From assembly GCF_000300995.1 (NCBI RefSeq), contig NZ_AMRJ01000004.1, positions 1 to 64,000 on the forward strand: 64,000 nucleotides of DNA. Direction: 5' to 3'. Positions 30,801 to 39,388 of this stretch are shown here, piece after piece. Within the stretch, counting starts at the first letter, position 1, and the number at the start of each line of letters is the position of its first letter. A program made the translations under genes and the position numbers. The notes under the pieces were generated by a model, which saw only the letters and a program-made list of their open reading frames with translations, had not been told where the DNA came from and did no database searches. The DNA comes from Alcanivorax hongdengensis A-11-3 (GTDB lineage Bacteria; Pseudomonadota; Gammaproteobacteria; Pseudomonadales; Alcanivoracaceae).

Positions 30801-33437
30801 TTACTCCGCCGTGGACGCCAGCATGGCTGTTTCGCCGCGGGCCAGCAGCGCCTTGAGTTCCGGCACGCAGGAGCCACAGTTGGTGCCGGCCTGGCAACAG
30901 CGGCCAATGGCCTCGGCACTGTCGGCGCCCTCCTCGATGGCCGCTTCGATGGTTTTTTCCCGCACCTGGAAACAGCTGCACACCACCGCGCCCAGATCCG
31001 GCCCGGCATCGGCGGGCTGGCCGGCCAGTAACGCCAGCGGCGGCGGCGAGGCATCCATGGCGAAGCAGTCGGCGAGCCACTCCACATCACAGTTGGGCAG
31101 GTCCGGGCCGATGGCCAGCCAGGCCAGCAGACGACCGTGGCTGTCCATGGCGGCGCGCCGGAAATGGCCCTGCCCCGGATCATCCAGATGCAGCCACTGG
31201 GCGGCATCGGGCAGCCACTCCTGTAATTGCTGTTGTGTCAGGTCCGCATCGCCGGCCAGCCGATAGCGCTGTACCTGGCCCGCCTGCACAAAGGCATCGA
31301 CGGGAACTCGGGCCCAGTACTCCACCGCCGGTGGGGTCACGGCGGTGAACAACCAGCCATGCCAGCGGGGTTGCCAGTCGCTGACATTGACCGGCGTATG
31401 CTTGAACGCCGGCTGGCCGGAATGCGGATCCAGACGTGCCGGGACCAGGGCATCCACCCGGGCCCGGCGAGAAAACTGATCGGTCCAGTGCATGGGCATG
31501 AAGGCCGTGCCCGGCTGCTGGCCGGCATCGGCGCGTACCCGCACCAGGGCATCGCCCACCCGGCTGGTCAGGCGCACAAAGCCGCCATCGCAGAGCCGGA
31601 ACCGTTGTATGTCGTTGGGATGCAGGGCGGCAAAGGGTTCGCTCAGGTGCGCAAACAGCCGCCCGGCCCGGCCGGTGCGCGTCATGGTGTGCCACTGGTC
31701 GCGGATGCGGCCGCTGTTGAGCAGCAGCGGAAATTCCGCGCGGGTTTCCACCGATGGCGGCGGCGCACAGGGCACGAAACGGGCCCGGCCGCTGGCGGTA
31801 CTGAAACGGCCATCGGCGAAGCAACGGTCCGCGCCCTGCAACGGCCAGCGGGCGGGTAGCCAACGCTCGTACTGGTCGGCGCTCAAGCCTGCCGCGGCCG
31901 TCAGGTCCAGCCGCTTGCCAAAACGCACGGCCTCGGCAGTGAGCGCCGCATACTCGGCAAAAATCTCCTGTTCATGCTGATACTCGAAGCCCCGGGCAAA
32001 GCCCATTCGGCGTGCCACTTGGGTGATGATCCACCAGTCCGGGCGGGCCAGGCCCGGCGCCGGCACAAAGGCCCGCTGGCGTGACATGCAGCGCTCGGAA
32101 TTGGTCACCATGCCGGATTTCTCGCCCCAGCCCAGGGCCGGCAGCTTGATGTCGGCGCAGGCCAGGGTGTCGCCACTGGCCACGCAATCGGACACCACCA
32201 CGGTGTCGCAGGCCATCAGTGCATGGCGTACCCGGTCCGCCTCCGGCAGGGAATCCACCGGGTTGGTGGCCATGATCCAGACCGCCTTGACCTGGCCGCT
32301 TTCCACCGCGCGAAACAGATCCACCGCGTTGAGGCCGGCATGGTCCGCCAGGGTCGGTGATTGCCAGAAGGTCTGTACCGCCTGGCGGTGATCCGGGTTT
32401 TCGATGTCCAGGTGCACGGCCAGCTGATTGGCCAGTCCGCCCACTTCACGCCCGCCCATGGCATTGGGCTGGCCGGTAATGGAAAAGGGGCTGGCCCCGG
32501 GTTTGCCCACCCGCCCGGTGGCCAGGTGGGCATTGATGATGGCATTGCCCTGATCAGAACCGTTGCGCGACTGGTTGATGCCCTGGGAAAACACGGTGAC
32601 CGTGCGCGGGGTATCCCGGAACCAGTGAAAGAAGCTGTCCAGATCCTGGCGGCTCAGGCCCAGCTGCGCGGCCAGCTTGCCGGCATGACGGTGGCCCTGA
32701 CCGGCTTGCGCCAGGGCCTGCTCCAGCCCCTCGGTATGGTCGCGTATATAGTCGTCATCCAGACCATTGTTGTCGGCCAGCCAGCCCAGCAGCGCGTTGA
32801 ACAGGGTCACGTCCTGGCCCGGATTGATGGCCAGGTGCAGGTCGGCCAGGTCACAGGTGGCGGTGCGGCGCGGATCAATCACCACCACTTTCATGGCCGG
32901 GCGTTCGGCCTTGGCCGCGGCAATGCGCTGGTAAACGATGGGATGGGCCCAGGCGGTATTGGAGCCGGTGAGGATCACCAGGTCCGCCAGCTCCAGATCG
33001 TCATAGCAGCCCGGCACCACGTCTTCGCCAAAGGCGCGCTTGTGGGCCACCACCGCACTGCTCATGCACAGGCGCGAATTGGTATCGATATTGGCGCTGC
33101 CGATGTAACCCTTCATCAGCTTGTTGGCCACGTAATAATCTTCCGTCAGCAACTGCCCGGAAACATAGAAAGCCACCGCATCCGGACCATGCTGATCGAT
33201 CACCCGGCGAAAGCGATCGGCCACTTCGCCCAGCGCCTTTTCCCAGCTGACCGTGCGGCCCTGTATTTCCGGCTCCAGCAAGCGATCCTGGTCGCCCAGG
33301 GTTTCCAGTACCGAGGAGCCTTTGACACAAAGTCGACCGGCGTTGGCCGGGTGAGCATTGTCGCCGGAAAGACGTTCGCCATCGGTGTTGATTCCACAGC
33401 CCACCCCGCAGTAGGGGCAGGTGGTGCATACACTCAT
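30801..33437 (-). CDS. nasA: Assimilatory nitrate reductase catalytic subunit
   Basis: Molybdopterin oxidoreductase of 878 residues. An N-terminal [4Fe-4S] motif reads C7-x2-C10-x3-C14 with C37 in GRLCVKG. The central molybdenum-cofactor domains contain GSNTAWAHPI and TGQPNAMGGREVGGLAN. The C-terminus adds a BFD-like [2Fe-2S] domain (VVCSCFQV, then TNCGSC), as in NasA proteins that take electrons from a flavoprotein partner. It reduces nitrate to nitrite in the cytoplasm. Last gene of nirB-nirD-nasB-nasA, overlapping nasB by 4 bp. Confidence 0.94.
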   Translation of the reverse strand: MSVCTTCPYCGVGCGINTDGERLSGDNAHPANAGRLCVKGSSVLETLGDQDRLLEPEIQGRTVSWEKALGEVADRFRRVIDQHGPDAVAFYVSGQLLTEDYYVANKLMKGYIGSANIDTNSRLCMSSAVVAHKRAFGEDVVPGCYDDLELADLVILTGSNTAWAHPIVYQRIAAAKAERPAMKVVVIDPRRTATCDLADLHLAINPGQDVTLFNALLGWLADNNGLDDDYIRDHTEGLEQALAQAGQGHRHAGKLAAQLGLSRQDLDSFFHWFRDTPRTVTVFSQGINQSRNGSDQGNAIINAHLATGRVGKPGASPFSITGQPNAMGGREVGGLANQLAVHLDIENPDHRQAVQTFWQSPTLADHAGLNAVDLFRAVESGQVKAVWIMATNPVDSLPEADRVRHALMACDTVVVSDCVASGDTLACADIKLPALGWGEKSGMVTNSERCMSRQRAFVPAPGLARPDWWIITQVARRMGFARGFEYQHEQEIFAEYAALTAEAVRFGKRLDLTAAAGLSADQYERWLPARWPLQGADRCFADGRFSTASGRARFVPCAPPPSVETRAEFPLLLNSGRIRDQWHTMTRTGRAGRLFAHLSEPFAALHPNDIQRFRLCDGGFVRLTSRVGDALVRVRADAGQQPGTAFMPMHWTDQFSRRARVDALVPARLDPHSGQPAFKHTPVNVSDWQPRWHGWLFTAVTPPAVEYWARVPVDAFVQAGQVQRYRLAGDADLTQQQLQEWLPDAAQWLHLDDPGQGHFRRAAMDSHGRLLAWLAIGPDLPNCDVEWLADCFAMDASPPPLALLAGQPADAGPDLGAVVCSCFQVREKTIEAAIEEGADSAEAIGRCCQAGTNCGSCVPELKALLARGETAMLASTAE

Positions 33438-34711
33438 GCGGCCAGTTCCTCCTGGTCTTTTTCACTGTGCTCGGCGGGCTGGCAGAAGGCCTCGCCCAGC
33501 AACAGGCACTGACGCCATTCACTCAGGTCCCGGCCCTGGCGCCACAGCGTTTCATAGAACAGCGCATCACTGACATCGCCGTAGAGCACCATGCCCATCA
33601 GTCGGTTGTCGCACAGACGCAGGCGTCGGTAGCCGCCGGGCAGTTGCAGGGTGAGAATGTCTCCCTCGCCGTCAAACCGGCCACAGGAATAGACATCGAT
33701 GCCGGCGATCTTCAGCCGTGTGGGGGTGTCGGTGTGCAGATAACGGCGGTGGCCCAGTTCCGCCAGGTGGCTGGCACAGACCGCGGCCTGCTCATAAAGC
33801 GGCGCCACCAGGCCGAAAGTGCGCTGGCGATGTTCGATACACTCGCCCACGGCATAGATGGCCGGGTCGAAGGTCTGCAGGGTGTCATCCACGCGGATGC
33901 CCTGCCCCACGGTCAGGCCCGCCTGGCTGGCCAGCGCCGTGCGCGGCACGATTCCCACCGCCTGCACCACCAGGTCGGCGGCCAGTTCACGACCATCGTC
34001 CAGGCACACGGCCGTCACCTGTCCCCGGCCATTGTCCCGCAACCCGGCGGTGCGGGCCTGCATGACAAACCTCAGGCCTCGGCCCTCCAGATCCTGTTGC
34101 AGGCGGGTGCCGGCGGCGGCATCCAGTTGCTGGTTGAGCAGATGGCCACGGCTGTGCACCAGGGTCACGCTATGGCCGTGGCCGAGCAGCGCTTCCGCCG
34201 CCTCCAGACCGAGAAAGCCACCGCCGACCACGACAATGCGCGACGGCGGCAACGCCAGCAGGCGACGCACGTCATACAGATCACGGAAGCTCACCACACC
34301 CTGCAGCCCGGCACCGTCCACCGGCAGCGCCCGCGGCGCGGAGCCGGTGGCCAGCAGCAGACGGTCATAGGGCAACACGTGGCCGGCGGCGGTGATTACC
34401 CGGCGCCGGTGACGGTCGATGGCGGTCACCGGCGAACCAGTGATCAGCCGAATACCCTGCTCCCGGTACCAGCGGTGGGAATGGGTGGTAATGCCCGGCT
34501 CATCGGTGTGCCCTCCCAGCAACGGCGACAGCATCACCCGGTTGTAACCGGCAAAGGGTTCCTCGCCGACCACCGTGATCTGATAGAGATCCGGCGCCAG
34601 GCGCAACAACTCCTCCAGCAGGCGGCAGGCCGCCATGCCATTGCCGACCACCACCAGCTTCTTGCTGTCACCGGGTCTGCTGTTGCCCTGTCTGCTGCCG
34701 GTTCCGGTCAT
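33434..34711 (-). CDS. nasB: NAD(P)H-dependent flavoprotein partner of nitrate reductase
   Basis: Two-dinucleotide-binding FAD oxidoreductase of 425 residues. The FAD motif VVVGNGMAACRLLEELL lies near the N-terminus, the NAD(P)H motif is VVVGGGFLGLEAAEALLGHG, and IYAVGECIEHR is the second FAD contact. It resembles the N-terminal part of NirB and lacks its iron-sulfur and sirohaem domains. By position it should hand electrons from NAD(P)H to NasA. It starts 2 bp after nirD ends and overlaps nasA. The symbol is by analogy; nasC is used in some genomes. Confidence 0.85.
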   Translation of the reverse strand: MTGTGSRQGNSRPGDSKKLVVVGNGMAACRLLEELLRLAPDLYQITVVGEEPFAGYNRVMLSPLLGGHTDEPGITTHSHRWYREQGIRLITGSPVTAIDRHRRRVITAAGHVLPYDRLLLATGSAPRALPVDGAGLQGVVSFRDLYDVRRLLALPPSRIVVVGGGFLGLEAAEALLGHGHSVTLVHSRGHLLNQQLDAAAGTRLQQDLEGRGLRFVMQARTAGLRDNGRGQVTAVCLDDGRELAADLVVQAVGIVPRTALASQAGLTVGQGIRVDDTLQTFDPAIYAVGECIEHRQRTFGLVAPLYEQAAVCASHLAELGHRRYLHTDTPTRLKIAGIDVYSCGRFDGEGDILTLQLPGGYRRLRLCDNRLMGMVLYGDVSDALFYETLWRQGRDLSEWRQCLLLGEAFCQPAEHSEKDQEELAA

Positions 34712-34713
34712 GG

Positions 34714-35058
34714 TTATACCGCCACGCCCACTTCCACCTGGCTGCCGTTGAGGCGTACCGGGTAAACCGTCAGACGCACACTTTCATCTTCCAGGCACTG
34801 GCCACTGTCCAGGCAGAAGTGCTGTTTGTAGATCGGCGAGGCGACCACCTTCTTGCCACCCAGCGAGCCCAGCAGGCCGCGGCTCAGCACATTGGCGCGG
34901 CTGAACGGATCGTGGTTGTCGAGTGCGAACAGCTCGTCTTCACGGGTGCGGAACAGGGCCGCCTGACCGCCCGCCAGTCGCACGCCCACACCGGTACCGG
35001 GGAGCACTTCTTCCAGCCGGCATACCGGCTGCCATTCCACATTCACTGCACTGTTCAT
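34714..35058 (-). CDS. nirD: Nitrite reductase small subunit NirD
   Basis: A 114-residue Rieske-like domain lacking the usual iron-sulfur ligand set, as in the NirD family: VCRLEEVLPGTGVGVRL, FALDNHDPFSRANVLSRG and PIYKQHFCLDSGQC. It partners NirB in reducing nitrite to ammonium. I start at ATG 35058 behind GAGGCCTGAGG; the longer frame is antisense to nirB's end and unlikely. Four bases separate it from nirB. Confidence 0.93.
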   Translation of the reverse strand: MNSAVNVEWQPVCRLEEVLPGTGVGVRLAGGQAALFRTREDELFALDNHDPFSRANVLSRGLLGSLGGKKVVASPIYKQHFCLDSGQCLEDESVRLTVYPVRLNGSQVEVGVAV

Positions 35059-35062
35059 GGCC

Positions 35063-37594
35063 TCAGGCCTCCTCTGCCATTTCGATTCGTTCGTGTTGAT
35101 ACGCGGGGCGACGCTGGCCGCGCTCGCGCACATAGACCAGGCTGTCATCCGCGGCGTCCTGGTCGTTGATGAAGTGGTTGAAGCGTTTCACTGCTTCCGG
35201 ATCTTCGATGGTGGATTTCCACTCACACTGATAGGTGCTGATGACGTGCTGCATCTGCGCTTCCAGCTCGTCGCCGATCCCCAGGGAGTCCTCCAGAATC
35301 ACCGCCTTGAGGTAATCCAGACCGCCTTCCAGGTTTTCCAGCCAGACGCTGGTGCGTTGCAGACGGTCGGCGGTCTGGATGTAGAACATCAGGAAGCGGT
35401 CGATAGTGCGGATCAGCTGCTCATCGGTCAGATCGGAGGCGAACAGATCCGCGTGGCGCGGACGCATGCCACCATTACCGCAGACATAAAGGTTCCAGCC
35501 CTTTTCGGTGGCGATGACCCCCACATCCTTGCTCTGCGCTTCAGCACATTCGCGGGTACAACCACTGACGGCCATCTTGATCTTGTGGGGACTGCGCAGG
35601 CCCTTGTAGCGCTCTTCCACCTGAATGGCGGTGCCCACGGAATCCTTGACGCCGTAGCGGCACCAGGTGGAACCGACACAGGATTTCACCGTGCGCAGGG
35701 ATTTACCGTAGGCGTGACCGGTTTCAAAACCGGCATCCACCAGAATCCGCCAGATCTCGGGCAGCTGTTCCACGCGGGCGCCGAACAGGTCAACCCGCTG
35801 GCCACCGGTGATCTTGGTGTAGAGGTCGTATTGCTTGGCCACTTGCCCCAGCACGATCAGCTTGTCCGGGGTGATTTCGCCCCCGGCCACCCGCGGCACG
35901 ATGGAGTAGGTGCCGTCGCGCTGCAGGTTGCCCAGGAAGTAATCGTTGGTGTCCTGCAGGCCGGCGTGGGGCTTTTTCAGCACATAGTCATTCCAGCAGG
36001 AGGCCAGCACCGATGCCACGGTGGGCTTGCAGATATCACAGCCATCACCGCTGCCGTGTTTCTCCAGCAGCTCGTCGAAGGTGGTGATCTGCCCCACGCG
36101 CACCAGGTGATAGATTTCCTGGCGCGAATAGGCGAAGTGTTCGCAAAGGTGGTTGTTCACCTCCACGCCCCGTTTTTCCAGTTCGCTGTCGAGCACCTGC
36201 TTGACCAGAGCGGCACAGCCACCACAGGTGGCAGAAGCCTTGGTGCAGGCTTTCAGCTCACCCACGGTGGTGGCGCCACCATCAATGGCACCGCACAGAT
36301 CGCCTTTGGAGACATTGTTGCAGGAACAGATCTGCGCACTATCGGGCAGCGCATCGGCGCCCAGCAGCGGCGCGCCGTCGGAGACCGGCGCCACCAGCGC
36401 GGCCGGATCACCGGGCAGGTCCATGTTGTTGAGGCATAGCTGCAGCAGGTTGCCATAATCGTTGGCATCCCCCACCAGCACCGCCCCCAACAGCTTCTTG
36501 CCACATTCGCTGATCACCGCCTTCTTGTAGATGCCGGCGGTCTGATCCATGAACACGGCACTGCGCGCGCCGGGGGTGGCAGCGTGGGCATCGCCGATGG
36601 AGGCCACATCCACGCCCATCAGTTTCAGCTTGGTGCTCATGTCGGCGCCGGTGAAGGCCTGTTGCTGTGCACCGGCCAGGTGATCGGCGGCCACTTCCGC
36701 CATCTGGTAGCCCGGAGCCACCAGACCAAAGATTCGACCGCCCCACAGGGCCACCTCACCGATGGCATAGATATCCGGGTCGGAGGTCTGGCACTGGTCG
36801 TTGACCACCACACCGCCACGCTCACCCAGTGCCAGGCCGCATTCACGGGCCAGGCTGTCCTGCGGACGAATGCCGGCGGAAAACACGATCACGTCGGTTT
36901 CCAGGTGGCGGTCTTCCCCGAAGTTCATGCGATGCAGGCATTGCTCACCGTCGACAATATCGCGGGTGCCGGTGTTGGTGTGAACGGTAACGCCCAATTC
37001 CTGAATCTTGTCTTTCAGCAAGGCGCCGCCGAAATCATCCACCTGCACCGCCATCAGGCGCGGCGCGAATTCCACCACATGGGTCTGCAGGCCCAGATCA
37101 TGCAGCGCCTTGGCCGCCTCCAGCCCCAGCAGGCCGCCGCCGACTACGGTGCCGACCTTGCCGTTCCGGCTGGCGGCGATAATGGCATCCAGATCGTCAA
37201 TGGTGCGGTAAACGAAACAGTTGTCGCGATCATTGCCGGGAATCGGCGGCACGAACGGGTAGGAGCCGGTGGCCAGTACCAGTTTGTCATAGCCCAGGGT
37301 GTCGCCCTGGTCAGTGGTCACCGTGCGAGCCTGACGGTCAATCTGTTCGGCCCGGGTATTGAGTCTGAGCGTGATGCCGTTGTCCTCGAAAAACCCGGCC
37401 GGCACCAGTGACAGGTCTGCGGCGCTCTTGCCGGAGAAGTAGCTGGTCAGGCCAACCCGGTCATAGGCCGGCAGCGGCTCGGCACACAATACCGTGATGT
37501 TGTATTGCTGGTGCGCGCCATGCTGCACCAGCGCTTCCAGATAACGTTGACCGACCATGCCGTGGCCGATTACCAGAATGTTTTGCTTGGTCAT
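35063..37594 (-). CDS. nirB: NADH-dependent nitrite reductase large subunit NirB
   Basis: 843 residues. In order: the FAD domain (ILVIGHGMVGQRYLEAL), the NAD domain (GTVVGGGLLGLEAAKALHD), a BFD-like [2Fe-2S] domain (QICSCNNVSKG to CGGCAALV), a ferredoxin-like half domain, and the sirohaem/[4Fe-4S] domain with CVGSTWCRYG and GCTRECAEAQ. It transfers six electrons to nitrite, making ammonium in the cytoplasm. Start ATG 37594 follows GAGGGTGAAG. A sigma-54 promoter lies 42 bp upstream, so expression should follow nitrogen limitation. Confidence 0.96.
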   Translation of the reverse strand: MTKQNILVIGHGMVGQRYLEALVQHGAHQQYNITVLCAEPLPAYDRVGLTSYFSGKSAADLSLVPAGFFEDNGITLRLNTRAEQIDRQARTVTTDQGDTLGYDKLVLATGSYPFVPPIPGNDRDNCFVYRTIDDLDAIIAASRNGKVGTVVGGGLLGLEAAKALHDLGLQTHVVEFAPRLMAVQVDDFGGALLKDKIQELGVTVHTNTGTRDIVDGEQCLHRMNFGEDRHLETDVIVFSAGIRPQDSLARECGLALGERGGVVVNDQCQTSDPDIYAIGEVALWGGRIFGLVAPGYQMAEVAADHLAGAQQQAFTGADMSTKLKLMGVDVASIGDAHAATPGARSAVFMDQTAGIYKKAVISECGKKLLGAVLVGDANDYGNLLQLCLNNMDLPGDPAALVAPVSDGAPLLGADALPDSAQICSCNNVSKGDLCGAIDGGATTVGELKACTKASATCGGCAALVKQVLDSELEKRGVEVNNHLCEHFAYSRQEIYHLVRVGQITTFDELLEKHGSGDGCDICKPTVASVLASCWNDYVLKKPHAGLQDTNDYFLGNLQRDGTYSIVPRVAGGEITPDKLIVLGQVAKQYDLYTKITGGQRVDLFGARVEQLPEIWRILVDAGFETGHAYGKSLRTVKSCVGSTWCRYGVKDSVGTAIQVEERYKGLRSPHKIKMAVSGCTRECAEAQSKDVGVIATEKGWNLYVCGNGGMRPRHADLFASDLTDEQLIRTIDRFLMFYIQTADRLQRTSVWLENLEGGLDYLKAVILEDSLGIGDELEAQMQHVISTYQCEWKSTIEDPEAVKRFNHFINDQDAADDSLVYVRERGQRRPAYQHERIEMAEEA

Positions 37595-37635
37595 AAGCTT
37601 CACCCTCACTGGCGAATGACAGTTGGGGCTAGCAG

Positions 37636-37651
37636 AGCAAGGCACGTGCCA
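37636..37651 (-). promoter_or_regulatory. Sigma-54 promoter of nirB-nirD-nasB-nasA
   Basis: Minus strand: TTGGCACG-TGCC-TTGCT, a full match to the -24/-12 consensus, with GG and GC spaced correctly. The predicted start is near 37624, 30 bp from the nirB ATG. An NtrC- or other enhancer-dependent activator would be required. Confidence 0.88.
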
Positions 37652-37862
37652 ACTCATTAACCTTATGTTTTAAAAAAACTTTTTATGAAAATTTCAGAAA
37701 TTTCTGCAGCCTGCTGCGTTTTTTTAATGCGCCAACGCACAACCACGGGGCATTTTTTCGTGCACTCAAAAAGAGCGTTTTGCGCGCCGGTATTGCGCAG
37801 GCTTTTTGCGCGGGCCTGATTCACACGGCAAAAAACCAATTTAAATCAAACAGATAGATGGA

Positions 37863-37878
37863 TGGCACGGGCCTTGCT
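37863..37878 (+). promoter_or_regulatory. Sigma-54 promoter of the nitrate transporter-kinase unit
   Basis: Plus strand: TGGCACG-GGCC-TTGCT, again a full consensus match. The predicted start is near 37889, 30 bp before the transporter ATG at 37919. The two divergent promoters lie about 212 bp apart, on either side of AT-rich DNA that could bend with IHF and hold shared activator sites. Confidence 0.88.
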
Positions 37879-37918
37879 CAAGGGAGGTATCGCTAACCCG
37901 CCCATGCACGGAGAAGCC

Positions 37919-39388
37919 ATGAGCGCTCAAAAACTGAATCTGTTGAACCTGTCCGCCCCGCGCATCCGGCTATTGCACCTGAGCTGGCTTGCCTTCTTTA
38001 TCAGCTTTGTCGTGTGGTTTTCCCACGCGCCCCTGATGGGAGAATTACGCGAGGCATTCGACCTGACCGCAGAACAGGTCAAGGCCCTGCTGATTCTCAA
38101 CGTGGCCCTGACCATTCCGTCCCGGGTCATCATCGGCTCGCTGGTGGACCGTTATGGTCCGCGCAAGGTATTCGGCCTGTTATTGATACTGGCCGCCCTG
38201 CCCTGCTGGGCCTTTGCCATGTCCACCACCTATGAACAGCTGGCCATCACCCGCTTGATGATGGGCTTTGTGGGTGCCGGCTTCGTGGTCGGCATCCGCC
38301 TGATCGGTGAGTGGTTCCCGGCCCGGGAAGTGGGCCTGGCCGAAGGTGTCTACGGGGGCTGGGGCAACTTTGGTTCCGCCGCAGCGGCCATCTGTCTGCC
38401 CACCGTGGCATTGCTGTTCGGCGGTGACGATGGCTGGCGCTGGGCCATTGCCAGCACCGGCCTGCTGGCCTTTGTCTATGGCCTGGTGTTCCTCTGGCGG
38501 GCACGCAACACGCCGGAAGGCGCCTCTTATTTCAAGCCGAAAAAAGCCGCCGCCCTGGAGGTGAGCAGCAAGAAGGACCTGTTCTTCTACCTGGCCATGA
38601 GCCTGCCGCTCTACGCCGCCCTGCTGGTGATTGTCTGGCGCCTTGGCCCCGGCAATCTGGAACTGCTGGGCCAGAGCAGCCAGCTGATTCTGGGTGCCCT
38701 GATCGTCAGCCTGGCGGTGGTACAGCTGGGCCAGGCCTGGCGGGTCAACCGTGAACACCTGCGTGAGGGCGTGCAGGAACATGACCGCTACCAGTTCAAG
38801 CAGGTGGCGATTCTGGATCTGGCCTATCTGGTGACCTTCGGCTCGGAGCTGGCCGTGGTGTCCATGCTGCCGCTGTTTTTCTCCGATACCTTTTCACTGA
38901 GCGCGGTCACCGCCGGCCTGCTGGCCTCCGGTTATGCCTTTATGAACCTGGTGGCTCGCCCCGGTGGCGGCTGGGTCTCCGACAAGTTCGGCCGCAAGAA
39001 ATCCCTGAGCATCATGTTGTGTGGCCTGATGGTCGGCTATGTGGTGATGAGCCAGATCAGCAATGGCTGGCCGATTGCCCTGGCGGTGATCGCCACCATG
39101 TGCTGCTCGTTCTTCGTGCAGGCCGGTGAAGGAGCAGTATTTGCCACCGTGCCGCTGATCAAGCGCCGCCTGACCGGCCAGATTGCCGGCATGGTCGGCG
39201 CCTACGGCAATGCCGGTGCGGTGATCTTCCTGACCGTGCTGACCTTTGTGGATCCGGGCACCTTCTTCCTGGTGATTGCCGGCAGTGCCGCCGTGGCCTT
39301 TGCCGCAGTACAGTTTCTGGATGAGCCCCGCGGCCATATCGCCGAGGTGGACGAAGACGGCCAGGTCCAGCTGATCGAGGTAAGTTGA
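37919..39388 (+). CDS. NarK-family nitrate/nitrite transporter
   Basis: Major facilitator protein of 489 residues with about twelve membrane segments and a long middle loop. Nitrate-signature regions are visible as [13 protein letters not shown] in the fifth helix area and the equivalent [12 protein letters not shown] and GAYGNAGAV in the second half. The conserved arginine in [14 protein letters not shown] marks helix 2. It imports nitrate for the reductases encoded divergently. ATG 37919 follows GGAGAAGCC. Its TGA overlaps the next gene's ATG. Confidence 0.93.
   Translation: MSAQKLNLLNLSAPRIRLLHLSWLAFFISFVVWFSHAPLMGELREAFDLTAEQVKALLILNVALTIPSRVIIGSLVDRYGPRKVFGLLLILAALPCWAFAMSTTYEQLAITRLMMGFVGAGFVVGIRLIGEWFPAREVGLAEGVYGGWGNFGSAAAAICLPTVALLFGGDDGWRWAIASTGLLAFVYGLVFLWRARNTPEGASYFKPKKAAALEVSSKKDLFFYLAMSLPLYAALLVIVWRLGPGNLELLGQSSQLILGALIVSLAVVQLGQAWRVNREHLREGVQEHDRYQFKQVAILDLAYLVTFGSELAVVSMLPLFFSDTFSLSAVTAGLLASGYAFMNLVARPGGGWVSDKFGRKKSLSIMLCGLMVGYVVMSQISNGWPIALAVIATMCCSFFVQAGEGAVFATVPLIKRRLTGQIAGMVGAYGNAGAVIFLTVLTFVDPGTFFLVIAGSAAVAFAAVQFLDEPRGHIAEVDEDGQVQLIEVS

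Noticed and set aside
35057-36439. A 460-codon plus-strand frame antisense to nirB
   Set aside because: nirB has all its cofactor motifs in order on the minus strand; the plus frame matches nothing recognisable.
37679-37862. NtrC dyads near the sigma-54 promoters
   Set aside because: TGCGCCAACGCA and TGCGC-N9-GCGCA are dyads, but neither has the 17-bp TGCAC-N7-GTGCA spacing, so I did not annotate an activator site.
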